From: an uncultured Pseudoteredinibacter sp.
Lineage (GTDB): Bacteria > Pseudomonadota > Gammaproteobacteria > Pseudomonadales > Cellvibrionaceae
DNA length: 64,000 bases
Direction of reading: 5' to 3'
NCBI RefSeq assembly: GCF_947502065.1
Contig: NZ_CANMYE010000001.1
Span: forward strand, 1,426,001 to 1,490,000
Within the stretch, counting starts at the first letter, position 1. Each line of letters starts with the position of its first letter. This document shows, piece by piece, positions 49,247-58,987 of the stretch. The notes beneath the pieces are model-generated. The model saw only the letters and a list, made by a program, of their open reading frames with translations. It did no database searches and was not told where the DNA came from. A program made the translations under genes and the position numbers.

Positions 49247-50461
49247 TTAGTGCGCAGCCCACTCAATTTTACTTAAATCAACACCATCTTTATACATATC
49301 CCAAAGCGGCGATAACTCGCGCAATTTGGCTACGGCGTGGCGTACTTTTTCGATCACAAAATCGATCTCTTCTGGCTTGGTAAAACGGCCGACACCGAAG
49401 CGGATCGAGCTATGAGCCATCTCATCATCAACGCCCAGAGCGCGCAGCACATAGGAAGGCTCCAAACTGGCCGAGGTGCAAGCCGAGCCCGAGGATACAG
49501 CCAAATCGCGCAAAGACATCAATAATGACTCGCCTTCCACATAGGCGAAACTAATATTGATATTGGTAGATACACGCTGATCAAAAGAGCCGTTTACAAC
49601 AACTTGCTCCATATCCTTCAAACCATCCCATAGACGCTGCTTTAAGGCGTTACAATGATCGAAGTCTTGCTGCATTTCAGCTTTAGCTAAGCGGAACGCC
49701 TCACCCATACCAACTATCTGATGGGTTGCCAAAGTGCCCGAACGGAAGCCACGCTCGTGTCCACCACCGTGAATTTGAGCTTCCAAGCGAACACGTGGTT
49801 TACGGCGTACATATAGAGCGCCGATACCTTTAGGTCCATATATCTTATGGGCAGAGAAAGACATTAAATCGACCTTCATCGCCTCAACATCAATCTCGAT
49901 TTTGCCAGCGCTTTGGGCCGCGTCGACGTGGAAGAAAACCTTACGCTCTCTACACAATTCGCCAATGGCTGCAATGTCAGTAATAGTGCCGATTTCATTA
50001 TTTACATGCATCAAAGAAACCACGGTGGTGTCTTCTCGCATTGCATCAGCCACTTGCTGTACGGTAATTAATCCTTCGGAATCTGGATCTAGGTAGGTAA
50101 CCTCAAAACCTTCACGCTCAAGCTGACGACAAGTATCTAAAACGGCTTTATGCTCGATTTTCGAGGTAATAATATGCTTGCCTTTGCGCACATTGAAATG
50201 AGCCACACCTTTGATAGCCAAGTTGTCGGACTCGGTAGCACCGGAAGTCCAGACGATTTCGCGTGGATCTGCATTGATAAGATCGGCGACCTGCGCCCTA
50301 GCGTTTTCAACCGCCTCTTCAGCTTTCCAGCCGTACACATGTGAGCGGGAAGCGGGATTACCAAAATTGCCATCCATAGTTAGGCAATCCATCATTAACT
50401 CAGCCACGCGCGGGTCCACTGGCGTTGACGCAGAGTAATCCAAATAAATCGGTAACTTCAT
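49247..50461 (-). CDS. iscS: Cysteine desulfurase IscS
   Basis: A 404-residue PLP enzyme that provides sulfur for clusters and tRNA thiolation. The PLP Lys is in [12 protein letters not shown] and the sulfur-carrying Cys is in SGSACTSAS. The N-terminus [18 protein letters not shown] is canonical. GAAGG precedes the ATG. Confidence 0.98.
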   Translation of the reverse strand: MKLPIYLDYSASTPVDPRVAELMMDCLTMDGNFGNPASRSHVYGWKAEEAVENARAQVADLINADPREIVWTSGATESDNLAIKGVAHFNVRKGKHIITSKIEHKAVLDTCRQLEREGFEVTYLDPDSEGLITVQQVADAMREDTTVVSLMHVNNEIGTITDIAAIGELCRERKVFFHVDAAQSAGKIEIDVEAMKVDLMSFSAHKIYGPKGIGALYVRRKPRVRLEAQIHGGGHERGFRSGTLATHQIVGMGEAFRLAKAEMQQDFDHCNALKQRLWDGLKDMEQVVVNGSFDQRVSTNINISFAYVEGESLLMSLRDLAVSSGSACTSASLEPSYVLRALGVDDEMAHSSIRFGVGRFTKPEEIDFVIEKVRHAVAKLRELSPLWDMYKDGVDLSKIEWAAH

Positions 50462-50506
50462 GATTTAGCCTTCAATATCCCGGGTTCTACCCCGGGTTCA
50501 CGGTTA

Positions 50507-51004
50507 TCAACCCAAGCTAGCGGTAGTAATTCGCTGCATTGAGTTGGCCTCTGCCTGTTGCAGGGCTTCTTCTTTATCCAGACGCTCAGATACTTCTTGT
50601 ATATCTTTGCGGGCCACTAAACTGGCCAAACTGATTCCACTTAGGAAATCATGGATCTGCTCACTTAAGTCACACCATAAGTGATGCGTTAAACAGGTAG
50701 CTCCATTTCTGCAGCTACCACTGCCACCGCAGTTTGTCGCATCAATCGATTCATTGACAGCATCGACAATCTGAGCAACAAAAATCTCTTCACTCGGACG
50801 ACTCAAGCGATAACCACCACCTGGGCCGCGCACACTACTTACTAAGTCATTTTGACGCAATTTTGAAAACAGCTGCTCCAAATAACTTAGGGAGATCTCT
50901 TGTCGCTTCGAGATTCCTGCCAGGCTAATTGGGCCATTGTCGGCATGGAGCGCTAAATCCAGCATTGCTGTGACCGCATAGCGGCCTTTTGTTGTTAGTC
51001 TCAT
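50507..51004 (-). CDS. iscR: Rrf2 family Fe-S regulator IscR
   Basis: A 165-residue repressor that senses [2Fe-2S] status. The winged helix (1-70, [18 protein letters not shown]) and cluster ligands Cys92, Cys98, Cys104 with His107 match E. coli numbering. It heads the isc operon and probably represses it through the upstream repeated elements. Confidence 0.97.
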   Translation of the reverse strand: MRLTTKGRYAVTAMLDLALHADNGPISLAGISKRQEISLSYLEQLFSKLRQNDLVSSVRGPGGGYRLSRPSEEIFVAQIVDAVNESIDATNCGGSGSCRNGATCLTHHLWCDLSEQIHDFLSGISLASLVARKDIQEVSERLDKEEALQQAEANSMQRITTASLG

Positions 51005-51036
51005 TATCAGGCTTCCAGCATTGAGGCGCGGCGCGC

Positions 51037-51065
51037 ATTATTAAAAAACCTAGGATTAGAGTCAA
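51037..51065 (-). promoter_or_regulatory. iscR promoter
   Basis: On the minus strand TTGACT (51065-51060), 17 bases, AATAAT (51042-51037). The predicted start is near 51030, leaving a leader of about 25 bases. The -35 lies in the most proximal of three tandem IscR-type elements. Confidence 0.75.
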
Positions 51066-51119
51066 GAATAATACCTAGTATTTAACTCAGGTATATACCC
51101 TAGCATTCTACTCAGGTTT
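51047..51119 (-). promoter_or_regulatory. Three tandem IscR type 1-like sites
   Basis: Three related elements of about 24 bases follow each other: 51047-51070, 51071-51094 and 51095-51119. Each has the pattern (A)ACC(C)TAG...ACTCAGG/GTCAAG read on the plus strand, matching the IscR type 1 consensus of ACC and GACT-like half-sites. The proximal copy covers the -35. Cluster-loaded IscR would shut off the operon. Confidence 0.7.
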
Positions 51120-51150
51120 AAGCAATATACACCTTTATGCTATAAAGCTA

Positions 51151-51951
51151 TTAATCAGAATCTTTCGACTTAAGCTTATTCTCCGTGTGATAAACGTAAT
51201 TCTGCATAGCCGTTAAAACACCGCGGAGAATGTTTAACTCCATTTCATCCATACGCACGCGACTATATAAGCGGCGCAGACGAGTCATGGTTTGACGCGG
51301 GTTATCAGGCTCCAAGAAGCCAATCTTCTCCAAGGTCTGCTGTAAGTGCTCATAATAATGCTCCATCGCCTCACTCTTGGCAGGCGGCATATCCCAATCG
51401 TCAAAACTTAGGGCCTTGCCTTCACGCTCATATTCGATACAAGCCAGCCTCATTTCATAGGCTAACACCTGCACAGCAGCACCTAGATTGAGAGAGCTAT
51501 AATCGGGGTTGCTAGGAATGTGGACATGGTAGTTACATTTCTGTAGCTCTTCGTTAGTCAGCCCGCGGTCTTCACGACCAAAAACCAAGGCCACATCATG
51601 CTCTTCGGCTTCTGCCCAGGCTCGCTCGCCGCATTCTCGAGGAGTTAACATTGGCCAAGGGATTCTGCGGTCTCGAGCGCTGGTACCCACTACTAGGGCA
51701 CAGCCAGCAATAGCCTCATCCAAGCTATCAACGACTACCGCCCCATCAAGTACATCAACCGCATTTGAAGCGCGCCAGACCGCTTTATCTGCTGGGTATT
51801 CTTTCGGAGCAACCAGATATAAACTAGCCATCCCCATATTCTTCATAGCACGAGCTACGCCACCGATATTGCCAGGGTGGGACGTATTGACCAAAACGAT
51901 ACGAATTTTCTGCAAACGTTGGCTATTTTCTGGAGCTAAACTGTCGGCCAT
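51151..51951 (-). CDS. trmJ: tRNA (cytidine/uridine-2'-O)-methyltransferase
   Basis: A SPOUT methylase that modifies wobble-adjacent position 32. The start is ATG 51951, with AGGAAT upstream; the longer reading of 31 residues is not conserved. The 266-residue product has VLVNTSHPGNIGGVARAMKNM, LVFGREDRGLTNEE and the knot motif NPDYSSLNLGAAVQ. It is divergent from suhB, as in Pseudomonas. Confidence 0.95.
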   Translation of the reverse strand: MADSLAPENSQRLQKIRIVLVNTSHPGNIGGVARAMKNMGMASLYLVAPKEYPADKAVWRASNAVDVLDGAVVVDSLDEAIAGCALVVGTSARDRRIPWPMLTPRECGERAWAEAEEHDVALVFGREDRGLTNEELQKCNYHVHIPSNPDYSSLNLGAAVQVLAYEMRLACIEYEREGKALSFDDWDMPPAKSEAMEHYYEHLQQTLEKIGFLEPDNPRQTMTRLRRLYSRVRMDEMELNILRGVLTAMQNYVYHTENKLKSKDSD

Positions 51952-52217
51952 GTTGATTCCTACTGACTTACTGGACTGGCCTAGGGCCAAAACGGCGGCA
52001 AGTCTACCCGAGAATAGCGCCGCTCGCCAGAGCAGCGGCTGCAAAGGCTATATAGATAGACCCGCCTCTCTCGCCCCAAAGTCATTTTGAAAGCAAATTA
52101 TCACCCTAAAACCGCAATATTATTGGCTAGCGCAGCAACTCGCTTTACTCTATAATCGCCGCCAACCGCTGCGCTGGCCGCAGCCGTATGTTCTTTGACA
52201 ATTGAAATTGGTGATCC

Positions 52218-53018
52218 ATGGAACCCATGCTGACTATTGCCCTGCGTGCTGCACGCAAGGCCGGCGAGCTTATTGAGCGCGCCCTGGAACGTGTCGACGT
52301 TGTAGCTTTTGAAGAAAAAGGCCGCAATGATTTCGTAACTGAAATCGACCAAGCTTCCGAAAAAGAGATTATTTACCATCTACGTAAAGCCTACCCAGAC
52401 CACACCATTCGCGGTGAAGAGACAGGCCTAAGCGTTGGTGAGAACAGTGATTATGAGTGGATTATTGACCCACTTGATGGCACCACCAATTTCATTCACG
52501 GCATTCCCCACTTTGCCGTTTCTATTGCCTGTAAATATAAAGGCCAGATCGAGCACGCTGTTGTGCTAAACCCCATCACCCGAGAAGAATTCACCGCCAG
52601 CCGTGGCCGGGGCGCCGCCTTAAATGGCCGACGTATCCGTGTATCTCCACGTAAAGGCATGGACGGCGCATTGATTGGCACCGGCATTCCTTTTAACGGT
52701 TACGCCTTCGAGCACATGACTCCCTACTTAGCAGCAATGCACGAGATTGCTGGTCAGACCGCTGGAATCCGCCGCCCTGGCGCTGCTTCCCTAGACTTGG
52801 CTTATGTCGCTGCTGGACGTTTTGATGGCTTCTGGGAGATGAACCTACAAGAGTGGGATATCGCAGCAGGTGTTTTGTTGGTTAAAGAAGCCGGCGGTCT
52901 AGTGTCCGATTTTAAAGGCGGCAACAGCTTTATGGACAGCGGCAATATCGTTTGCGGCACACCAAAAGTCTTTAAGCCATTGCTGCAAATTGTTGGCAAG
53001 CAGATGGGCAATATCTAA
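52218..53018 (+). CDS. suhB: Inositol-1-monophosphatase SuhB
   Basis: A 266-residue Mg-dependent phosphatase, also a factor in ribosomal RNA antitermination. Metal ligands are in GEETG, IIDPLDGTTNFIHG and the late LQEWDIAAG. The length matches E. coli SuhB. A strong bidirectional terminator follows. Confidence 0.96.
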   Translation: MEPMLTIALRAARKAGELIERALERVDVVAFEEKGRNDFVTEIDQASEKEIIYHLRKAYPDHTIRGEETGLSVGENSDYEWIIDPLDGTTNFIHGIPHFAVSIACKYKGQIEHAVVLNPITREEFTASRGRGAALNGRRIRVSPRKGMDGALIGTGIPFNGYAFEHMTPYLAAMHEIAGQTAGIRRPGAASLDLAYVAAGRFDGFWEMNLQEWDIAAGVLLVKEAGGLVSDFKGGNSFMDSGNIVCGTPKVFKPLLQIVGKQMGNI

Positions 53019-53060
53019 AACCCCACGGGCCGTAGGTCCAGAGTTTTACACCCTACAAAC

Positions 53061-53096
53061 AAAAAAGGGGGAGAACGAAAGTTCTCCCCCTTTTTT
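53061..53096. terminator. Bidirectional terminator, suhB / transporter
   Basis: A 16-bp perfect inverted repeat (AAAAAAGGGGGAGAAC with its complement) closes a GAAA tetraloop, with an A-run before and T-run after. It serves both converging genes. Confidence 0.95.
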
Positions 53097-53113
53097 ATGA
53101 TCAGCAGATCCAT

Positions 53114-54532
53114 TTAGCCAAAGAAGCTCAAACCAAAATACTTGGTGGCTACGGTATTCACGAATATAAGCAATAGCACCAACGGAATAAAGGTAGACAG
53201 GGAAAAGTTAACGTACTTCTCAGCAAAGGAGCCACGATAGCTCTCGTCGCCCTGCTCTAGCTCTTCATTAAAGTTGTGCTTCTTCCAGCGATAAACTACA
53301 AACAAACAAGCCAGCAAACCATTTAGCGGCAAAATGGTGTCGTAGAAAATATCGTATACCACATCAAATAAAGACTTATTCGCCCCAGCGTACTCCATAA
53401 ACTGAGTTAGAAAATCAACACGCCCAAAGCTCAGGATACAAGCCACGGTAAACAAACCCATGGTCACACCTAAAATGCTCAACGCTTTTTTACGACTGTA
53501 GCCTTTCTCATCAACCAAGCTCGCAGTTGGCACCTCAGTAATGGATACCAATGAAGTCAGAGCGGCGAAGAAAACCAGGGTAAAGAACAAAATTGCAACA
53601 ATACTGGCACCAACATAACCAATGCTTACCTGCATCGCTAAGAAAATCTTTGGCAAAAAGCTGAAGATCAAGCTGACCGATGAATCACTCAAAGCATCAG
53701 TATCGGTAGCTGGGTCGAAAGAGAAAATCGCCGGCAAAATCATAAGGCCTGCAGAGAATGCCACCATGGTATCGGTCAAGGCCACAAACTTGGCCGAGCT
53801 GACAACATTTTCTCGGCGCTCCATATAGGAACCATAGGTAATCAAAATGCCCATACCCAGAGACAAGGAGAAAAACGCCTGAGATAAAGCACCATTAATG
53901 ACCGAGGCATTGATCTTGCTGAAATCAGGAACTATATAGTACTTAACCCCCTCCATCGCTCCGTCCAAGGTTAGGACAAAGATCACCAAACCAAGCAGCA
54001 TAACGAATAAGCCAGGCATCAAAATCTTAGCACCCTTTTCGATACCATCTTTAACGCCACTAACGAGAATAAAGTAGACCAAGCCTACTACCACCAACAA
54101 ATGAATAAATACCTCATTGCTGTTGATAAATTGACCAAAATAAGACGGCTGCGCCAGCTGATCCAGATTCCCCATCAGCGCGGCAACCAAGTAGCCGAAG
54201 ATCCATACCGTGATCACACTGTAGAAAACAGCAATCATATAAGGGGTAATCACCGCAAGCCAACCCGCAATAGACCACAAACCACCGCCTGCCGAGCTGC
54301 TATAAGCCCCTAAAGGATCTTTTTGAAAACGGCGACCGATAGCTAGCTCAGCCATCATGACCGGAAGACAAATCAATGCCACAAATATGGCGTAAATAAA
54401 TAGAAAGGCGCCCCCACCATTCTTAGCGGCACCCACAGGAAAGCCCACCAAGTTACCGATACCCACCGCACTGCCTGCGGCGGCCAGAATAAATCCTATA
54501 CGGGACCCAAAATGCTCTCTGGCTGCAGTCAT
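53114..54532 (-). CDS. Sodium-dependent NSS/SNF family transporter
   Basis: A 472-residue inner-membrane protein with about 12 hydrophobic segments. TM1 has the family sodium and substrate motif GSAVGIGNLVGFPVGAAKNGG, and TM2 has FLFIYAIFVALICLPVMMAELAIGR in two parts. Bacterial members carry amino acids or similar small solutes with Na+. The substrate is not readable from sequence. It is monocistronic. Confidence 0.93.
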   Translation of the reverse strand: MTAAREHFGSRIGFILAAAGSAVGIGNLVGFPVGAAKNGGGAFLFIYAIFVALICLPVMMAELAIGRRFQKDPLGAYSSSAGGGLWSIAGWLAVITPYMIAVFYSVITVWIFGYLVAALMGNLDQLAQPSYFGQFINSNEVFIHLLVVVGLVYFILVSGVKDGIEKGAKILMPGLFVMLLGLVIFVLTLDGAMEGVKYYIVPDFSKINASVINGALSQAFFSLSLGMGILITYGSYMERRENVVSSAKFVALTDTMVAFSAGLMILPAIFSFDPATDTDALSDSSVSLIFSFLPKIFLAMQVSIGYVGASIVAILFFTLVFFAALTSLVSITEVPTASLVDEKGYSRKKALSILGVTMGLFTVACILSFGRVDFLTQFMEYAGANKSLFDVVYDIFYDTILPLNGLLACLFVVYRWKKHNFNEELEQGDESYRGSFAEKYVNFSLSTFIPLVLLLIFVNTVATKYFGLSFFG

Positions 54533-54798
54533 AAATTGTCTCTTCTAAGTATTATCATCTTTTAGCTGCCCAGCTCTTTGGCCAAGCTTTTTGTCATCAT
54601 CGCCCATTTGCCGCTTTTATGCCAGTCAATCACTATTCATATCTGAACAACATGAAGAAAAGCTAGGTGACAACTGCAGGCAAGCAATAACTGTAGGCTT
54701 GCTAACTAGACGAGCTAAGGACGGGATGCCGCAAACAAGCTACAGCAGCAGGAATGGTAGCAGCAATAAGTAGAAGAAAGGCGACACAGGGAGAGATT
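54533..54798. other. Intergenic stretch upstream of the transporter
   Basis: About 265 bases without a gene I can support. The transporter promoter should be here. A weak GCAAGC/GCTTGC pair occurs near 54680-54705. Otherwise nothing clear. Confidence 0.5.
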
Positions 54799-54823
54799 AA
54801 GCAAGGAGCACAGCTCCCTGCTT
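54799..54823 (-). terminator. Terminator of the thioesterase gene
   Basis: AAGCAAGGAGC (54799-54809) and GCTCCCTGCTT (54813-54823) pair with one mismatch around ACA. On the minus strand it follows the thioesterase stop by 14 bases; the T-run is short (TTAATCT). Confidence 0.6.
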
Positions 54824-54837
54824 ATAGGTTTAAGCGC

Positions 54838-55266
54838 TTAGGCTTTTAACCACACATAGCGAGCTTCAGAAATAGCAACAACCTCACCATTATCATCGGT
54901 TAGCTCTTGCTGGTGCTTCATCTCCGCCTTACCATTCGCCAGAGTTTCCTCTTTCATGCGATCCAGATCCGCAATATCCATCTGCATATCCACATGAATA
55001 TCAGTCATGGCCGGGCGACGATAGCGAATGTTCATTTCAGCGACGATGGGGTATATCTTTTCGCCCGCCAAGTAATCGAGGAACAAGACGCCACCTGGAA
55101 ACTCTGCCAAGGTGAATAAAGAGCCTGCATACATGGTACCCACGTGGTTTGCATTCGGGGCCAATGGCATTTTAGCTTTAACTCTGCCAGGGCTTATCTC
55201 GATAACATCTGCGCCCATATGGCCAAGAATGGGTATGCTAATTCCAACGTCTTTTGCATCGCTCAT
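54838..55266 (-). CDS. Hotdog-fold thioesterase-like protein
   Basis: A 142-residue protein with the hotdog/PaaI-YiiD type pattern: LGHMGADVIEISPGRVKAKMPL, NHVGTMYAGSLFTLAEFPGG and INIRYRRPA-like MNIRYRRPA. The acidic residue in the helix (AEFPGG) is a catalytic candidate. It probably hydrolyses acyl-CoA or a related thioester. It is monocistronic. The substrate is unknown. Confidence 0.82.
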   Translation of the reverse strand: MSDAKDVGISIPILGHMGADVIEISPGRVKAKMPLAPNANHVGTMYAGSLFTLAEFPGGVLFLDYLAGEKIYPIVAEMNIRYRRPAMTDIHVDMQMDIADLDRMKEETLANGKAEMKHQQELTDDNGEVVAISEARYVWLKA

Positions 55267-55515
55267 TATTTTTCTCCATAGAATATGTCTTTTTAGATGC
55301 CGCGGCGGGCATAGCTATCATCATACTCATGTGAAGGTGCAATGGCTTTACCAGAAGTGACAAAGCATTTACCGATTTGCTCAGTAAGCAGAACTACTCG
55401 CGCAAAGGCTTTACAAAAACTAACCCACCAATCACTTACAACCCTTGTTATTTATGGCTCTCACAGCCATTGTAAACCAACAACCCTGAAAATATTTTGA
55501 TAGCAGTGCCGATTT

Positions 55516-57357
55516 ATGAGCTCATCGATAAACTCCGTGGAAAGTGAAGCCCCAAATGAGGGCGCGAGCAACAGTGACGAGATAGGGAAAACCTCCCAAG
55601 AACAAGATAAAGCTAAAGGCAATCGCCTAAGCGTTTTGCTTGAGCTTAGCCCCTTTGTACGCCCCTACAAGAAGACCTTAATAGCCGCCCTATTCGCCCT
55701 TCTTTTAACGGCGAGTGCAAGCTTAGCTATTGGGCATGCTGTACGCCTGTTGATCGATCAAGGCTTTGTAGGTGGCTCTCTCGAAGAACTCAATCAGGCC
55801 ATCTACTTTTTAATAGCTATTATTTCGGTAATTGCATTCGGTACATTTATTCGCTTTTATTTAGTGTCTTGGCTTGGGGAAAGAGTCTGCGCCGATATAC
55901 GCACTAAAGTGTTCGATCACCTTTTGACGTTAGAGCCAAATTTTTTCGAAACCAATCGCAGTGGCGAAATAATGTCTCGCCTAACCACCGATACCAGCCT
56001 GCTAGAAAATATAATCGGCTCCTCTTTATCCATGGCTCTGCGCAACAGCCTCACCTTTATAGGCGGGCTGTTAATGCTGTTGCTGACTAACTTTAAATTA
56101 AGCCTGATCGTGCTCAGCGCGGTACCGTTAATTTTAATTCCGCTTCTTGTATTTGGCCGCCGAGTGCGGACACTTTCTCGAAGCAGCCAGGATCGAATTG
56201 CCGATATGGGCACTTATGCCGGCGAAGCCATTGAACACATTAAAACGGTTCAGAGTTTTGGCCAAGAAAACTATGAGCGTAAAGCCTTTGCCACAGAAGT
56301 TGAAAATGCCTTTAAGGTGGCCCGCAAAAGAATTAAGCATCGCGCCCTACTTATCGCGGCCGTCATTCTATTTGTATTTGGCGCCATCAGCGGCATGCTC
56401 TGGGTGGGCGGCTATGATGTACTGCAAGGGAAAATGAGTGGCGGCGATCTAGGTGCATTCGTGTTTTATGCCGTCATGGTAGCCAGCGCTGTCGCGACGC
56501 TTTCAGAAGTTTTTGGCGAACTACAAAGAGCAGCTGGTGCGGCCGAGCGACTTGTCGAGCTAATTAATGTCGAGCCTAAAATCAGTACCAACAGCGAGCC
56601 AAACAACTCGCTAGCTGAGCCGGCTCGACAGTTAGAGTTTAAATCTTTGAACTTCTCCTACCCCAGCCGCCCCGATCAAAAGGCACTGGACAACTTCAGT
56701 TTAAATATACCCGCTGGGCAAGCTGTTGCATTAGTTGGTCCTAGCGGCGCTGGCAAGTCGACTGTATTTGAACTGGTGCAACGTTTTTACGACCCGGAAT
56801 CGGGCGAGCTCACGCTATCCGGCATTAATTTGCGTGAGTTGGGCCCGCAGCAACTGCGAGAGCACATGGCCTTGGTGCCACAACAACCCGCCCTCTTTAC
56901 GGCTAGCGTCGCCCATAATATTGCCTACGGCAATCTTGAGGCTAGTGAAGCTGAAATCATTGCGGCCGCTAAAGCCGCTCACGCACACGACTTTATTATG
57001 GCATTGCCCCAGGGCTATCAAACTGAACTCGGAGAGAAAGGCGCTCAGCTATCCGGCGGACAAAGACAGCGGGTCGCGATTGCCCGGGCCATTCTAAAAG
57101 ATCCCGATATTTTGTTATTGGATGAAGCAACCAGCGCATTGGATGCTGAAAGTGAATACCATGTGCAAGCTGCACTGAATGAGCTCATGAAGAACCGCAC
57201 CACCTTGATCATCGCCCACCGCTTGGCAACCATTACTCATGCCGACAACATCGTGGTAATGGATCAAGGCAAGATTGTCGCCCAAGGCCGGCATGAAGAG
57301 CTGTTAGACAGCTCACCCCTATACAAACGACTGGCCGAACTGCAATTCAATAAATAA
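55516..57357 (+). CDS. ABC exporter (MsbA-like half-transporter)
   Basis: A 613-residue fusion. A 40-residue Ser/Glu-rich N-terminus precedes six transmembrane segments (about 55-335). The nucleotide-binding domain has Walker A GPSGAGKST (408-416), signature LSGGQ (513-517) and Walker B ILLLDEAT. It is an ABC subfamily B homodimer-type exporter for lipids or hydrophobic drugs. It is not clearly MsbA itself, because the N-terminus and context (next to srmB) differ. Confidence 0.9.
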   Translation: MSSSINSVESEAPNEGASNSDEIGKTSQEQDKAKGNRLSVLLELSPFVRPYKKTLIAALFALLLTASASLAIGHAVRLLIDQGFVGGSLEELNQAIYFLIAIISVIAFGTFIRFYLVSWLGERVCADIRTKVFDHLLTLEPNFFETNRSGEIMSRLTTDTSLLENIIGSSLSMALRNSLTFIGGLLMLLLTNFKLSLIVLSAVPLILIPLLVFGRRVRTLSRSSQDRIADMGTYAGEAIEHIKTVQSFGQENYERKAFATEVENAFKVARKRIKHRALLIAAVILFVFGAISGMLWVGGYDVLQGKMSGGDLGAFVFYAVMVASAVATLSEVFGELQRAAGAAERLVELINVEPKISTNSEPNNSLAEPARQLEFKSLNFSYPSRPDQKALDNFSLNIPAGQAVALVGPSGAGKSTVFELVQRFYDPESGELTLSGINLRELGPQQLREHMALVPQQPALFTASVAHNIAYGNLEASEAEIIAAAKAAHAHDFIMALPQGYQTELGEKGAQLSGGQRQRVAIARAILKDPDILLLDEATSALDAESEYHVQAALNELMKNRTTLIIAHRLATITHADNIVVMDQGKIVAQGRHEELLDSSPLYKRLAELQFNK

Positions 57358-57482
57358 GAGCTGAGCCCAGCACAAGCGAGTGAGAAAGCTGAGCTAAGGG
57401 CCCGAACACCGGCATAGGCCTAGAGGGGCTTCGATGATATAATCGCGCCCCTTTTCTGCCCTGTAAACCTGAGGTCACATCT

Positions 57483-58862
57483 TTGAACGCAAGTAACACC
57501 CCATTAAACGAGCTTATCCAGGACCGCCAATTGCACCGCGCCTTGGAAGCTCAAGAGCTAAGCACTGCGACCCCAGTACAGGAGATTGCCATTCCAGCGG
57601 CCCTAGAAGGCCAGGATCTAATGGTTTCCGCGGCAACAGGCAGCGGTAAGACCCTCGCCTTTTTGCTACCGCTTTACCAAAAACTGTTGGCACAAGACGC
57701 CCCCAAAACCGGCACTCGCGCTTTAATACTCTGCCCTACCCGAGAATTGGCCCGCCAAATCCTCAAGCAAGCGACCCTGCTGAATAAATTTTGCAAAATT
57801 GAAGCGGCGGTTATTGCTGGTGGTGCCGAGTTTAAATATCAAAAGGCAGTACTTCGCAAGAACCCCGAGGTCATCATCGCCACCCCTGGGCGTCTGGTTG
57901 AGCATATCGACAAAGGCAATACCGATTTAGCAGACCTTGAGGTGTTAGTGCTAGATGAAGCCGACCGCATGTTGGACATGGGCTTTAGCGAAGACCTTGA
58001 GCGTATTGCTGGCGAATGCGGAGAGAAGCATCAAAGCTTGCTGTTTTCTGCGACCTTGGCACATAGCAAAGCCGAGCATCTAGCCAGCAATATATTGAAA
58101 GAACCTAAATCCATTGCGCTAGAGAACCAGGAAGAAAGTCAGCCCGACATTCACCAGCAACGCATTTTGGCTGACAGCCCACAGCACAAAAAGCAGCTCT
58201 TAAGCTGGCTGCTTGCCAATGAACGCTTTAACAAAGCGCTGGTATTTACCAATACCAAATCTCTTGCTAGCGAATTGCGCGGCTTTCTTGCCTACACAAA
58301 GCAAAGAGTCGGCGCCCTGCATGGCGACATGGAGCAGGAAGAACGTAATCGCACTATGGACCGATTCCGCCGCAATCACATTAATGTCTTAGTCGCGACC
58401 GACATTGCCGCTCGAGGACTCGATGTAAAAGAAGTCGATCTCGTCATTAATGTCGATATGGCCCGCAATATAGATGACTACACTCACCGCATTGGGCGTA
58501 CCGGCCGCGCTGGCGAGCAAGGTGTTGCTATCAACCTAATCAATGCCAACGAATGGAATTTGATGGCGAAAATTGAGCGCATTCTAGAGATAGAAATGGA
58601 CGCTCGTGTTATCGATGAACATCCCAGCAACTTTAAAGGCCCCAAGAAGATTAAAAGCACGGGCAAAAAAGCGGCGGTTAAAAAGCGTAGCGACAAGGAC
58701 GATAAAAATAGCAAAAAAGCGAAACCTAAAAAGCGCTTACGCGACCAGAAAAACATCGGCAAACGACGCAAAGCAAGCACTAATCGCGCGGAAGCTCTCG
58801 GTGATGGCACCAGCAGCTTCAGCCCTGTTAAGCGTAAACCTATTAAGGATGACAGCGAGTAG
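57483..58862 (+). CDS. srmB: DEAD-box RNA helicase SrmB
   Basis: A 459-residue RNA helicase for 50S ribosome assembly. The start is TTG 57483, with GAGGT 7 bases upstream; no ATG lies early in frame. Motifs: AATGSGKT, PTRELA, LDEADRMLDMGF, SAT and HRIGRTGRAG. The basic C-terminal tail keeps KKRLRDQKNIGKRRKAS, closely matching E. coli SrmB, which separates it from RhlE or DeaD. Confidence 0.9.
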   Translation: MNASNTPLNELIQDRQLHRALEAQELSTATPVQEIAIPAALEGQDLMVSAATGSGKTLAFLLPLYQKLLAQDAPKTGTRALILCPTRELARQILKQATLLNKFCKIEAAVIAGGAEFKYQKAVLRKNPEVIIATPGRLVEHIDKGNTDLADLEVLVLDEADRMLDMGFSEDLERIAGECGEKHQSLLFSATLAHSKAEHLASNILKEPKSIALENQEESQPDIHQQRILADSPQHKKQLLSWLLANERFNKALVFTNTKSLASELRGFLAYTKQRVGALHGDMEQEERNRTMDRFRRNHINVLVATDIAARGLDVKEVDLVINVDMARNIDDYTHRIGRTGRAGEQGVAINLINANEWNLMAKIERILEIEMDARVIDEHPSNFKGPKKIKSTGKKAAVKKRSDKDDKNSKKAKPKKRLRDQKNIGKRRKASTNRAEALGDGTSSFSPVKRKPIKDDSE

Positions 58863-58932
58863 CCCAAAGCGCCGCAGCACTTACACCAGGCCATCCAACT
58901 GCTTACTTCAAAGTGGAGATGACCTAGATACG

Positions 58933-58967
58933 AAAAAGCCCCACTTGCTATGCAGGCGGGGCTTTTT
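58933..58967. terminator. Terminator between srmB and the propeller lipoprotein gene
   Basis: AAAAAGCCCC (58933-58942) and GGGGCTTTTT (58958-58967) form a 10-bp stem with extra inner pairing. It carries A- and T-runs suited to both converging genes. Confidence 0.9.
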
Positions 58968-58987
58968 AATTTCAGGGTAATCTTAAA

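Noticed and set aside
54591..54773. 60-codon plus-strand frame between the transporter and the thioesterase
   Set aside because: No ribosome binding site, unlikely composition, and no recognisable fold; treated as noise.
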